A stretch of DNA of 64,000 bases from Chloroflexota bacterium (GTDB taxonomy: Bacteria; Chloroflexota; Limnocylindria; QHBO01): the NCBI GenBank assembly GCA_040902225.1, contig JBBDXT010000007.1:124001-188000 (forward strand), written 5' to 3'. Each line of letters opens with the position of its first letter. The stretch's first letter is position 1. This document shows, one piece after another, positions 27,244 through 35,273 of the stretch. The notes under the pieces are model-generated. The model made no database searches and was not told where the DNA came from. It saw only the letters and a list, made by a program, of their open reading frames with translations. The position numbers were made by a program, and so were the translations under genes.

Positions 27244-28239
27244 ATGCTTCGCCAATCAACCGCCAACGACGTCGACCAAGGGTCGCTGAAGCCAACCCGC
27301 GGTCGCGGGTGGGCAGCTCTCGCCGCCATCGGTCTCGCGCTGGTGGCCTGCTCAGGCCCGGCAGCGAGCGTCGCGCCATTCGCGGCGGGGCAATACCCGG
27401 GCTGGCCGGGCAGCGGCACGATCGTCGGCAACAGCGACTTCATCCCGGTCGTCGTTTCGGAAGAGGTGGGGACTGGCCACAGTCGGGTGTTGATCACGCT
27501 GCTGGATAAGGCAGGCCGCACCCTCGCGGCCCCGTCGGTTACGGTCGACCAGCGCTTCTATGACCTGGCTGCCAGCACGGAAGCGCCCGTCAGCGAGACG
27601 ACGGGCATCTTCCGCTGGCTGATCCCCGATGCGAAGGCGATCTACTCGTCCTACGCCGATTTTGCCCGCGCCGGGGATTGGGGCATGGAGGTGACCGCAC
27701 ACGAATCGGGGAGGCCGGATCGCACGGCTCGCGTGATCTTCTCGGTGCGGGAGTCAACGGCGACGCCTGCCGTGGGGGCAGACGCGCCGCCCTCCGACAC
27801 GCTGACCGCGACGGATCCGGCGGCGCTCATCGCCATCTCCACCGACGAGGATCCAGACCCACGCCTCTACACGCTGTCGGTCGAGGATGCGATCGCCGCC
27901 GGCACGCCATTCGTGCTCACCTTTGCCACGCCGCTCTTCTGCACGAGCGGCACCTGCGGTCCGGCGCTCGACCTCGTCAAGCAGGTGATGCCCGATTACA
28001 TCGGGCGGGTGAATTTCCTCCACGTCGAGCCGTATCTGCTGGAGCTGATCGATGGGCGACCGCAGCCGGCGCTCGACGTGACCGGTCAACTACAAGCGGT
28101 CCGGGCGGCGGTGGAGTGGGGCCTTCCCACCGAGCCGTACGTGTTCGTGGTGGATTCCGAAGGCAAGGTCGCCGCCAAGTTCGAGGGGATGGCATACCCC
28201 GATGAGCTGAGCGCCGCCCTGGACGCGATCCTCCACTGA
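27244..28239 (+). CDS. Exported lipoprotein with thioredoxin-like domain (Cx4C)
   Basis: 331 residues. A basic N-terminus and hydrophobic stretch end in LALVAC, a lipobox with Cys36. Residues about 60-170 form a beta-rich domain (VVSEEVGTGHSRVLITLLD..., ending ARVIFSVRES). Residues about 205-331 look like a thioredoxin fold: TPFVLTFATPLFCTSGTCGPALDLVKQV, with Cys233 and Cys238 (Cx4C), and YVFVVDSEGKVAAKFEGM. Divergent from ccmA, so a role in thiol or copper/heme redox chemistry outside the cell is plausible. No exact family name is recognised. Confidence 0.75.
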   Translation: MLRQSTANDVDQGSLKPTRGRGWAALAAIGLALVACSGPAASVAPFAAGQYPGWPGSGTIVGNSDFIPVVVSEEVGTGHSRVLITLLDKAGRTLAAPSVTVDQRFYDLAASTEAPVSETTGIFRWLIPDAKAIYSSYADFARAGDWGMEVTAHESGRPDRTARVIFSVRESTATPAVGADAPPSDTLTATDPAALIAISTDEDPDPRLYTLSVEDAIAAGTPFVLTFATPLFCTSGTCGPALDLVKQVMPDYIGRVNFLHVEPYLLELIDGRPQPALDVTGQLQAVRAAVEWGLPTEPYVFVVDSEGKVAAKFEGMAYPDELSAALDAILH

Positions 28240-28251
28240 CGCGCCGACTCG

Positions 28252-28283
28252 AGTAGCACGTTGCTACTGCAAAAGGTTGCAGT
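28252..28283. promoter_or_regulatory. Two overlapping dyads upstream of the nickel/cobalt permease
   Basis: AGTAGCA-CGT-TGCTACT (28252-28268) and ACTGCAA-AAGG-TTGCAGT (28266-28283) are both perfect inverted repeats sharing three bases. The second resembles the TTGCAA-type half-sites reported for the nickel regulator Nur of Streptomyces, but with a 4-base rather than 5-base spacer. It covers the likely -35 box. Candidate metal-dependent operator. Confidence 0.5.
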
Positions 28284-28306
28284 AAGCCTCTGACGCCGCC
28301 TAGAAT
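28277..28306 (+). promoter_or_regulatory. Candidate promoter of the nickel/cobalt permease
   Basis: TTGCAG (28277-28282), 18-base spacer, TAGAAT (28301-28306). The start codon is 17 bases after the -10, leaving a very short leader with GGAGG at 28313-28317. The -35 hexamer is the right arm of the dyad. Confidence 0.45.
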
Positions 28307-28322
28307 CGGCGCGGAGGAACCG

Positions 28323-29384
28323 ATGGTCGACAGCGCGCTGCGTCTCCTGCGGACGGCCGGCCCGGTCCGGAACCGAATCGTCCGGATGTACGCGTTCCTC
28401 ATCGCCTTCAATGTCGCTGCCTGGGCCGTGGCCCTGTACGCCTCAATCTCCTACCCGATCCTGCTCCCCACGGCGTTCCTCGCCTACACCTTCGGCCTGC
28501 GCCACGCGGTCGACGCGGACCACATCGCGGCCATCGACAACACCACCCGCAAGCTGATGCAGGACGGTCAGCGGCCGGTGGCGGTGGGCTTCTTCTTCTC
28601 GCTCGGGCACTCGACCGTGGTGGTGGCGCTGGTGGTGGTGATCGCCCTCTTCGCGTCGGTGATCATCGACATCCCCGCCCTGCAGGAGATCGGCAGCCTG
28701 ATCGGCACGAGCGTGTCGGCGGCGTTCCTCCTGCTCATCGGCATCATCAACCTGGTCGTCCTGATCGACATCTACCGCATGTTCCGGCGCGTGGCGCGCG
28801 GTGGCGCCTACAACGAGGCCACCCTCGAGGAGTTCCTCAACGAGCGCGGCCTGCTGGCGCGGCTCTTCCGACCGATGCTGCGCGTGATTCGCAAGAGCTG
28901 GCACATGTACCCGCTGGGGGTGCTCTTCGGCCTCGGCTTCGACACCGCGTCCGAGGTGGCGCTGCTGGGCCTGGCGGCAACCTCCGGCGCCAGCCATGTG
29001 CCGATCGGCTTCATCCTGGTCCTGCCCGCCCTCTTCGCGGCCGGCATGTCGCTGGTCGACGCAACCGACGGGGTCATGATGCTGGGGGCCTACGGCTGGG
29101 CCTACGTGAAGCCGATCCGCAAGCTCTACTACAACCTGAACATCACCCTGGTGTCGGTGCTGATCGCCTTCGCCATCGGCGGGATCCAGGTCATGTCGAT
29201 CGTGGCGGAGCGATTCGAGCTGCACGGTGGCCTCTGGGATTTCGCGCGCGACCTTGATTTCGGGATCATCGGCTTCGGGATCGTCGCCATCTTCGTGGTC
29301 AGCTGGACCGCCTCCAGCCTGATCTACCGCTGGAAGCGATACGACTCCCTGCCGATCACGACCACACCGGGGAGCGACGCCTAG
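28323..29384 (+). CDS. NiCoT family nickel/cobalt permease
   Basis: 353-residue inner-membrane protein with about eight helices. The signature HAVDADHIAAIDNTTRK begins at residue 61 (H-x4-D-H metal-selectivity motif in helix II). LGHSTVVVAL and LFGLGFDTASEVALLG, also diagnostic, follow. ATG 28323 with GGAGGAACCG upstream. Imports Ni2+ or Co2+; which ion cannot be told. No nickel enzyme is in the window, though the ureohydrolase operon produces urea, which a nickel urease could use elsewhere. Confidence 0.94.
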   Translation: MVDSALRLLRTAGPVRNRIVRMYAFLIAFNVAAWAVALYASISYPILLPTAFLAYTFGLRHAVDADHIAAIDNTTRKLMQDGQRPVAVGFFFSLGHSTVVVALVVVIALFASVIIDIPALQEIGSLIGTSVSAAFLLLIGIINLVVLIDIYRMFRRVARGGAYNEATLEEFLNERGLLARLFRPMLRVIRKSWHMYPLGVLFGLGFDTASEVALLGLAATSGASHVPIGFILVLPALFAAGMSLVDATDGVMMLGAYGWAYVKPIRKLYYNLNITLVSVLIAFAIGGIQVMSIVAERFELHGGLWDFARDLDFGIIGFGIVAIFVVSWTASSLIYRWKRYDSLPITTTPGSDA

Positions 29385-29418
29385 CCTCGAAGGTGGGTCC
29401 TACCCCTATCGGAAGCTG

Positions 29419-30420
29419 GTGCCGCGCCACTATGCTCCGGACGTGCCCATCACCAGCCGCCCGCTGGCGTCGATCGTTGGAACTGCCGCCCTGGCGACTG
29501 CCGTGTTGTTCGGCAGCCTGGCGACAAGCCCGCCCTGGACTGCAGCGGCCGGCGCGACCCTCCCGGCCTGCGCCTACAAGGATGTGCTGACGCCGCTGCG
29601 CTCCTACACCGTATGGCGGACCACGCTCCTGGACACGACCTACATGCTCCCCTCCACGTACTACCCCGGCGACCTGGTGAGCACCAGTGGCGCGGGACTC
29701 AACAGCGGCTACGGCGTCCGCAGCCTGGTGATCACGGACCTCAAGGCGATGGCCACCGCGGCCAAAGGCGCTGGAGCCCCCCTCGCGGTGCAGAGCGCAT
29801 TCCGCTCATACGCCACCCAGGCCTCCACGTTTTCCTACTGGGTGAGCGTCGCAGGCTACTCGCAAGCCCTCCTCACCAGCGCCAGGGCCGGGCATTCGGA
29901 GCACCAGCTCGGGACCTCGATCGACTTCCGATCCTCAGGCGGCTCCGCGCCGTGGAACTACACCGACTGGGCTACCACCGCCACCGGCAAGTGGCTGGCC
30001 GCCAACGGCTGGCGATACGGATTCGTCATGAGCTACCCCAAGGGGAAGCAGGCGCTTTCTTGTTACGCGTACGAGCCGTGGCACTACCGGTACGTCGGTC
30101 GCGTTCAGGCCAAGCAGATCCACGACTCAGGGCTGACCAGTCGCGAGTGGCTGTGGAGGTCCGGTACCGCGGCGGCATTGGTGGTAACGAACACCTACTC
30201 GCCGGCCCACAAGGTGCTCTTCGCGGCCGGCACCTACACTGGTGTGAAGTTCGACGGGCTCGGTGCGGTGGTCGCCTCGCAGAAGGTCGCGCTCGCCACC
30301 GGTTCGTCGGCATATGCCAGCAAGCGCGTGACCGTCTACGGCACTCCATACCTGTTCATGAGCACCGGCGCCTGGGCCGGCTACTACATCCGGCAGTCAA
30401 CGGGCGTCACCCTGACCTAG
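29419..30420 (+). CDS. Exported D-alanyl-D-alanine carboxypeptidase, VanY/M15B type
   Basis: 333 residues. A hydrophobic N-terminus (ASIVGTAALATAVLFGSLA) acts as signal peptide. The peptidase domain has SAFRSYATQ, the zinc motif GHSEHQLGTSIDF (SxHxxGxxxD), and EPWHYRYVG with the third zinc His and the catalytic Glu. A C-terminal extension of about 90 residues after the catalytic domain is rich in Thr, Val and Gly (AALVVTNTYSPAHKVLFAAGTYTGVKFD...) and may bind wall polymers. GTG 29419 is used; GTG 29443 is an alternative. Trims peptidoglycan stem peptides. Confidence 0.88.
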   Translation: MPRHYAPDVPITSRPLASIVGTAALATAVLFGSLATSPPWTAAAGATLPACAYKDVLTPLRSYTVWRTTLLDTTYMLPSTYYPGDLVSTSGAGLNSGYGVRSLVITDLKAMATAAKGAGAPLAVQSAFRSYATQASTFSYWVSVAGYSQALLTSARAGHSEHQLGTSIDFRSSGGSAPWNYTDWATTATGKWLAANGWRYGFVMSYPKGKQALSCYAYEPWHYRYVGRVQAKQIHDSGLTSREWLWRSGTAAALVVTNTYSPAHKVLFAAGTYTGVKFDGLGAVVASQKVALATGSSAYASKRVTVYGTPYLFMSTGAWAGYYIRQSTGVTLT

Positions 30421-30426
30421 CCTCGA

Positions 30427-30455
30427 TTGACCCTCCACGGGGGCGGTGCTATCGT
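30427..30455 (+). promoter_or_regulatory. Candidate promoter of the HxlR gene
   Basis: TTGACC (30427-30432), 17-base spacer, TATCGT (30450-30455). Transcription would begin about 30462, only a few bases before ATG 30466, giving a nearly leaderless mRNA. This helps choose the start. Confidence 0.4.
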
Positions 30456-30465
30456 CCGCCGCCTG

Positions 30466-30861
30466 ATGATGGACCCCGCCCCGCACGCTTCGCTGCACGC
30501 GTCGTCGCCCCGGGCGCCCCATCGCTCGCGCGCCGAGCGCCGCGCAGCTGCCCTGCGCAGCGAAGGCGCCGCGACCGCCGCCCTCAACGTCCTCGGCCAG
30601 AAATGGGTAATGCGCATCGTGCGGGTCCTCGGGGAGCGAACGCAGCGCTTCTGCGAGCTGCAGGACGCACTCGGCGGTGCCAACTCTGCGACCCTTTCAC
30701 AGCGCCTCAAGCTGCTCGAGGACGAGGGCCTGGTGGACCGCACCATGGTCTCCGAGGTGCCGCCGTGGGTCGAGTACTCCCTCACCACCAAGGGATCGGA
30801 CCTGCGTCGCGCGATCGTGGGGATCGACCGCTGGGCCGATCGCTGGGCAGCGAGCCAATGA
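30466..30861 (+). CDS. HxlR family transcriptional regulator
   Basis: 131 residues from ATG 30466. A basic, Ala-rich lead is followed by the HxlR winged helix: ALNVLGQKWVMRIVRVLGERTQRFCELQDALGGANSATLSQRLKLLEDEGLVDRT, then VEYSLTTKGSDLRRAI. One Cys sits in the motif RFCELQ, a possible redox switch in this family. Its stop overlaps the start of the GAF-domain gene by 4 bp (ATGA), so the two are co-translated; oxidative-stress sensing is a reasonable inference. Confidence 0.86.
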   Translation: MMDPAPHASLHASSPRAPHRSRAERRAAALRSEGAATAALNVLGQKWVMRIVRVLGERTQRFCELQDALGGANSATLSQRLKLLEDEGLVDRTMVSEVPPWVEYSLTTKGSDLRRAIVGIDRWADRWAASQ

Positions 30862-31355
30862 GCCATCCGGTCGCCGAGGAGCGACCCGCCGAGCACGGTG
30901 ACGCCCTCAACCTGATCCGCAGCGCGATCGCCGAGGCCCCGGGCACCGAGGCCGCCGCACAGCGGGCGGTGGAGCTGCTCCACGACCGCTTCGCGCATTA
31001 CGACTGGGTCGGCATCTATTGGCTCGACCCCAACGGCACCGAACTGGTGCTGGGGCCGTGGATCGGTCCTGAGGCGACCGAGCACACCCGCATCCCGATC
31101 GGTGTCGGGATCTGCGGAGCCGCCGCGGCATCGGGCCAGACGGTGATCGTCGACGACGTGGATGCCGATCCGCGCTATCTCGCCTGCTTCAGCACCACGC
31201 GAAGCGAGATCGTGGTCCCCATCTTTGCCGACGGGCAGGTGGTCGGTGAGATCGACATCGACGGCGATGACCTGGGCGCCTACGACCAGACCGATGCCAT
31301 CTTCCTGGAGGAGATCGCCGCGCTCCTGGCTCCCCTTCGACCGAGGGACGCCTAG
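30858..31355 (+). CDS. GAF-domain protein, free methionine-(R)-sulfoxide reductase-like
   Basis: 165 residues, a single GAF domain matching the fRMsr type: HYDWVGIYWLDPNGTELVLGPW, TRIPIGVGICGAAAASGQTVIVDDV, and RYLACFSTTRSEIVVPIF. Cys86 and Cys110 correspond to two of the three catalytic-site cysteines of the E. coli enzyme (84 and 118); the third (Cys94) is absent. It would reduce free methionine R-sulfoxide with thioredoxin. Translationally coupled to the HxlR regulator. Confidence 0.82.
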   Translation: MSHPVAEERPAEHGDALNLIRSAIAEAPGTEAAAQRAVELLHDRFAHYDWVGIYWLDPNGTELVLGPWIGPEATEHTRIPIGVGICGAAAASGQTVIVDDVDADPRYLACFSTTRSEIVVPIFADGQVVGEIDIDGDDLGAYDQTDAIFLEEIAALLAPLRPRDA

Positions 31356-31384
31356 CCGCGTAACCCGCGGCGTATCGGAGATGA

Positions 31385-31918
31385 ATGGCCACCCCTGACC
31401 AGAAGCCCGATCCTCGCACCCGCTTCGAGGCGATCTACGACGAGAACGTCACCCCCATCCACCGGTTCATCTACGCGCGGGTGGGCAACCGTCCGGATGC
31501 CGAGGACCTGACCGGGCAGGTGTTCATGCGCGCCGTCGAGCAGCTCGACGTCGACCGGCCGACGCCCCAGATCTCCGCCTGGCTGTATCGCGTCGCGCAG
31601 AACGCCGTGGCCGACTACTGGCGCGCGTTCTACCGCCTCCCGCAGATCGGTGTCGAGCAGGTTGCCGGCGCCTGGGAACCGGTCACGCCCCAGCCGAACC
31701 CGCATGCCGACGCCGATGCCGACCGCGCGGAGACGGCGGTGCGACGCCTCTTGAATCGGCTCCCCGACCAGTACGCGCGGGTCCTCGAGCTGCGCTTCCT
31801 GCATCGCCTGTCGGTGGCCGAGACCGCCGGCCGGATGGGGATCAGCCACGGCAACGCCAAGGTCCTGCAGTACCGCGCCCTGCGCAAGGCGGCGCTCCTG
31901 GTGGAGACCGATGGCTGA
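31385..31918 (+). CDS. ECF-type RNA polymerase sigma factor
   Basis: 177 residues. Region 2: RFEAIYDENVTPIHRFIYARVGNRPDAEDLTGQVFMRAVEQL with the -10 recognition helix. Region 4: LNRLPDQYARVLELRFLHRLSVAETAGRMGISHGNAKVLQYRALRKAA. ATG 31385 with GGAG at 31377-31380. It overlaps the following Rieske-domain gene by 8 bp, the arrangement normally used by an ECF sigma factor and its anti-sigma factor. Target promoters unknown. Confidence 0.92.
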   Translation: MATPDQKPDPRTRFEAIYDENVTPIHRFIYARVGNRPDAEDLTGQVFMRAVEQLDVDRPTPQISAWLYRVAQNAVADYWRAFYRLPQIGVEQVAGAWEPVTPQPNPHADADADRAETAVRRLLNRLPDQYARVLELRFLHRLSVAETAGRMGISHGNAKVLQYRALRKAALLVETDG

Positions 31919-32684
31919 GGAAAGCAACGAGGCGCCCGCGGCGCTCGATCGCTTCATCGACACCCTGCTCGAGGGTGGGCGCCCCGCACCTGATGGCGCC
32001 GTCGGCGACGAGGCGCCGATGGCCCGCCTGGCCGCCGAGCTGGCCGCCGCGGGCGACCCCACCCGTGGCGTGCCCGATCCCGCGTTCGTCGAGCAGCTGC
32101 GGCTGCGAATGCGCGACGCGGACGCCGGGATCACCTCGGTCCAGGGCTGGGCGCTGCCCGCTGGCGCTGCGCTTCATCGGATCCAGCTGACGCGGCGCGA
32201 CGTGCTGCGAGTTGGGCTCGGAGCGGCCGCCGGCCTGGCGGCTGGCGCTGGCGTCATCACAGTCCTGCGACCCTCCGGCCCCGCGCCGCTGACGGGCAAC
32301 GGCCGTCCGCTGGTGCGCGACGGGCAGTGGGTCGCTGTGGCCACACTGGCCGACCTGCCGGAGGGTGCCGCGGTCCGATTCAGCACCGCCGCCTTCGACG
32401 GGTATATCGTCAATGACGCAGGAACCATCCGCGCGCTCAGCTCGGTCTGCACCCACATGGGGTGCACCCTCGCCTATCGGCCGGAGTGGCAGGACCTGCG
32501 CTGCCCCTGCCACGGCGCCAGCTTCAACCTGGCCGGACAACTCGCCAACGGCGCCGACGGCTGGTCGTCCGGCCGCGGCTACCGGGGTGACGCGCAGGCC
32601 TACCCGATCGACCTGCCGCCGCTGGTGCGCCCGAAGGTCAAGGTCTCCGGCGAGACCGTCCTCGTCTGGACGGTAAAGGCCTAG
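31911..32684 (+). CDS. Membrane-anchored Rieske [2Fe-2S] protein paired with ECF sigma factor
   Basis: 257 residues. The cytoplasmic N-terminal domain (about 1-92) is acidic/helical with LDRFIDTLLEGGRP and PDPAFVEQLRLRMRDAD, the look of anti-sigma-like domains found after ECF genes. Next, RRDVLRVGLGAAAGLAAGAGVI (about 95-117) is a Tat-like signal anchor. The exterior Rieske domain has CTHMGC (Cys180, His182, Cys185) and CPCHG (Cys198, Cys200, His201). Ligands are Cys180, His182, Cys198 and His201; Cys185/Cys200 can form the disulfide. It overlaps the sigma gene by 8 bp. It could be a redox-sensing anti-sigma factor (inference) or an electron carrier. Confidence 0.85.
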   Translation: MAEESNEAPAALDRFIDTLLEGGRPAPDGAVGDEAPMARLAAELAAAGDPTRGVPDPAFVEQLRLRMRDADAGITSVQGWALPAGAALHRIQLTRRDVLRVGLGAAAGLAAGAGVITVLRPSGPAPLTGNGRPLVRDGQWVAVATLADLPEGAAVRFSTAAFDGYIVNDAGTIRALSSVCTHMGCTLAYRPEWQDLRCPCHGASFNLAGQLANGADGWSSGRGYRGDAQAYPIDLPPLVRPKVKVSGETVLVWTVKA

Positions 32685-32887
32685 CCGGTCACCAGCTGGA
32701 GCAGGTAGCCGATGATGTACGGCACCGCCAGCGCCACCACCACCGTGGTCAGCGCCAGCCCCACGTAGAGCAGGTACCGGAGGTTCGGCGGGGCAGGGCG
32801 CGCAGGTGGGGGCGTCATGCGATGCGCCAGGTGCGTCGGCCGCCGCGGCCGCTGGTGCTCGTATGCGTGCGGATGGGTCTCGCTCAT
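32681..32887 (-). CDS. Small single-helix membrane protein
   Basis: 68 residues. The N-terminal 35 residues are His/Pro/Arg-rich (HPHAYEHQRPRRPTHLAHR) and the C-terminal half is one long hydrophobic helix (LRYLLYVGLALTTVVVALAVPYIIGYLLQLV). It converges with the Rieske gene, the stops overlapping by 4 bp, and lies 8 bp downstream of the transketolase-like stop region on the other side. ATG 32887 has no clear ribosome site. No family recognised. Confidence 0.5.
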   Translation of the reverse strand: MSETHPHAYEHQRPRRPTHLAHRMTPPPARPAPPNLRYLLYVGLALTTVVVALAVPYIIGYLLQLVTG

Positions 32888-32895
32888 GTCGCGTT

Positions 32896-35265
32896 TCAGC
32901 CTAGCCGTTCCACACCTGCCACGATCTCACGAAGTCGCGCATGGCGCGCTTCACGATCCGCTGCGTATCGCTCGATCGCCGCGAGGATATGACCCGGCCC
33001 CAGGTGCGCCTCGTCCATCACCTCGTCCACCGTGCCGCCGGTGCGCCAGCGGTTGTCCCAGTCCGACGAGAGGGAGTAGTCCTTGGCGATCGGCCCTTCG
33101 ACGAAATCGGTCATCAGCTTGAAGGCGCGGTTGGTGATGGCCATCCCGCTCCACTTGTCTGAGTCCGAGCGGATGCTCGCCTGGTAGGCCGCCTCCTGAC
33201 GACGGAAGAGCTGTGGAGAGATGCAAGCGACGATGCGCACGTTGATGCCCCGCTTGTCGAGCTCGGGCAGCGTCTTCACCACGTTGGCTGTGGTGACCGT
33301 GCCCTGTACGTAGACGGTGCCGGCAGACGGCGTGCCAGCAGCCACGTCGCGGAGCAGGTACGCCCCGCGCGCCGCTTCGAAGTGCGACGCCATGCCAAGC
33401 GCCGCGCGGTCCGGAATGTCCACCGTCGGACGCGTCAGGTGCAGAGCGACGATCGGCACATCGGTCGCCAGCGCAGCGGCCAGGACGACCGGCACCTCGT
33501 TGTATTCCCAGGGGTGCAGATCGATGACGTGCCCCTCCGGGAAGAGCTGCGTGACCCCGGTCTCGTAGATGCCGAAGTGCGTCCGCGAGTCCTCGGCAGT
33601 CTCCGGTCCGGAGTGCCCGGCCACCCAGATCACCCTGCCGACCTTCAGCTCGCAGTCCTGGGCGAGCTGGGAGAAGAGTCGCATCGGCCCGTACTTGAGG
33701 TAAGAGAAGGAGCCGTAGGTCGAGCAGGCGGCCCAGAATCCGTTGAAGGAGGACATCGGGTCATCCGCCAGGTTGACGGTGGCGATCCCGACCGTCACGC
33801 CGGAGTTCGTGAACTCGGTGATCTGCTGTGGCAGCAGCGCGCCGCGCGGATTGGTGTCGCGCTGGTACCAGCCCCAGCCGGGCATCTCGCCGAAGTCCTT
33901 GGCGAAGCCGGCGATGTTGGTCGACTCGGCCAGGTCCGCCGAACAGACGATGAAAAGCGGCCGGCCATATTTCGCCCTGGCGTAGGCGTTGACCCACGAG
34001 CCCCAGGTGGCCAGTGCGGACCGGTTCGCGGCCTTCTCGCCCGGTGGCTTCCACATCTCCGCTGGGTATGCCTGCGCGTCCGTCAGGCGCGGGTCGGCGA
34101 AGATCTCGGCGCCGCGGCCGCCCAGGTTGAAGCCGTCGACGTGATCGGGAACCAGCCCGGCGACCTCGACCAGCCGGTCGCTGATCGCGTCAACCAGCGC
34201 TGTGTTTGAGCGCAGGACGCCCATCGCCACCCCGAAGTTGTGACGGGCCTGAGCCTGCTGCTCTTTCGCGTCGGTGGGGGCAGGCTCGTCCACTCCTGCG
34301 TACTCGACTCCGTGACGGGCCATGAACTCCTTGCGCACGGCCCAGAACTCGGGCGAGTTCATGAGGTGCGGCGTGCCGTGGCTCTTGTTGTCGTACTTGC
34401 CGTAGCCGCGCCCCTTGCGGGTCTTGAACCAGGCGACCGATGGGACCCGATCCGGGTTTTCGCCCCGCGCCGCCTCCAGCACCGCGCGCGTCACAGGTCC
34501 CCACTCCGAGCCTTCCGTGGTCCCGGTCACGCGCCAGGAGTAGGCGTTGAACCAGGTCTCGGGGGTGCCGGGGACCACGCTCGAGATGGCCGGGTCGTCG
34601 ATCCCGTAGTCGTTCCAGTCGAGCAGGAAGACGAGATTGTTGAGCCCCAGCCCCCAGGCCGAGTTTCGCGTCTCGTGGCTGGCGCCGGGAGTCAGGCCAC
34701 CCTCGCCTTCGACTGTGAAGACCTTGACCTCCTCCGCGCCCGCCAGCTTCAGGGCGATGGCCTCTCCGGCGGACGGCGGCTGGCCGTGACCGGAGGGCCC
34801 GGTGTTGAACTTGATGAAGAGGGTCTTGCCCTCCATCTCGGCGTGGCCGGGGAGCCCGCCCCGGCGGCGCAGCTTGAGCAGGTCCTCCCAGGTGAGCGCC
34901 CAGCGGCCGTCATCGGGGAAGGCGAAGGATGGGTCCGGATCGCGTTCGGCCCGGGCGCGCAGCACCTCGTTGAGCACGGCCAGCGTCGCGTACACCAGCG
35001 GCACGGTGTGGCCGGCCGACAGGACGAACCGATCCGCGAACGGGAGCCAGGGCCTGCGGATGTCCCAACGCATCGCGCCCGAAAGGAGCAGCGACAGGAA
35101 CATGTGGACCTTCGATCGCGAGCCGCCGGGATGCCCACTCTGGCGGTAGTTGAGCGCCAGGTCGATCGCCTCGTCGATGATCTCCCTGACCGCGTCCCAC
35201 TGCTCGAACGAGGGGACCGCCTCGTCGTAGAGGCGATCTGCCGTCCGCTGCTGGATGGTGGTCAT
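32896..35265 (-). CDS. Transketolase-like thiamine-diphosphate enzyme
   Basis: 789 residues from ATG 35265. The N-terminal TPP domain has YRQSGHPGGSRSK, RFVLSAGHTVPLVYA, TGPSGHGQP and VEGEGGLTPGASHETRNSAWGLGLNNLVFLLDWNDYGID, equivalent to the transketolase GDG...N Mg-TPP motif with EGEGG in place of GDG. The middle Pyr domain has FIVCSADLAESTN. Typical transketolases have about 660-700 residues, so this is a longer, divergent member. The upstream neighbour, 8 bp away, is an aminotransferase. It probably transfers two-carbon units; exact substrates are unknown. Confidence 0.82.
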   Translation of the reverse strand: MTTIQQRTADRLYDEAVPSFEQWDAVREIIDEAIDLALNYRQSGHPGGSRSKVHMFLSLLLSGAMRWDIRRPWLPFADRFVLSAGHTVPLVYATLAVLNEVLRARAERDPDPSFAFPDDGRWALTWEDLLKLRRRGGLPGHAEMEGKTLFIKFNTGPSGHGQPPSAGEAIALKLAGAEEVKVFTVEGEGGLTPGASHETRNSAWGLGLNNLVFLLDWNDYGIDDPAISSVVPGTPETWFNAYSWRVTGTTEGSEWGPVTRAVLEAARGENPDRVPSVAWFKTRKGRGYGKYDNKSHGTPHLMNSPEFWAVRKEFMARHGVEYAGVDEPAPTDAKEQQAQARHNFGVAMGVLRSNTALVDAISDRLVEVAGLVPDHVDGFNLGGRGAEIFADPRLTDAQAYPAEMWKPPGEKAANRSALATWGSWVNAYARAKYGRPLFIVCSADLAESTNIAGFAKDFGEMPGWGWYQRDTNPRGALLPQQITEFTNSGVTVGIATVNLADDPMSSFNGFWAACSTYGSFSYLKYGPMRLFSQLAQDCELKVGRVIWVAGHSGPETAEDSRTHFGIYETGVTQLFPEGHVIDLHPWEYNEVPVVLAAALATDVPIVALHLTRPTVDIPDRAALGMASHFEAARGAYLLRDVAAGTPSAGTVYVQGTVTTANVVKTLPELDKRGINVRIVACISPQLFRRQEAAYQASIRSDSDKWSGMAITNRAFKLMTDFVEGPIAKDYSLSSDWDNRWRTGGTVDEVMDEAHLGPGHILAAIERYAADREARHARLREIVAGVERLG

Positions 35266-35273
35266 TGGTCTGG

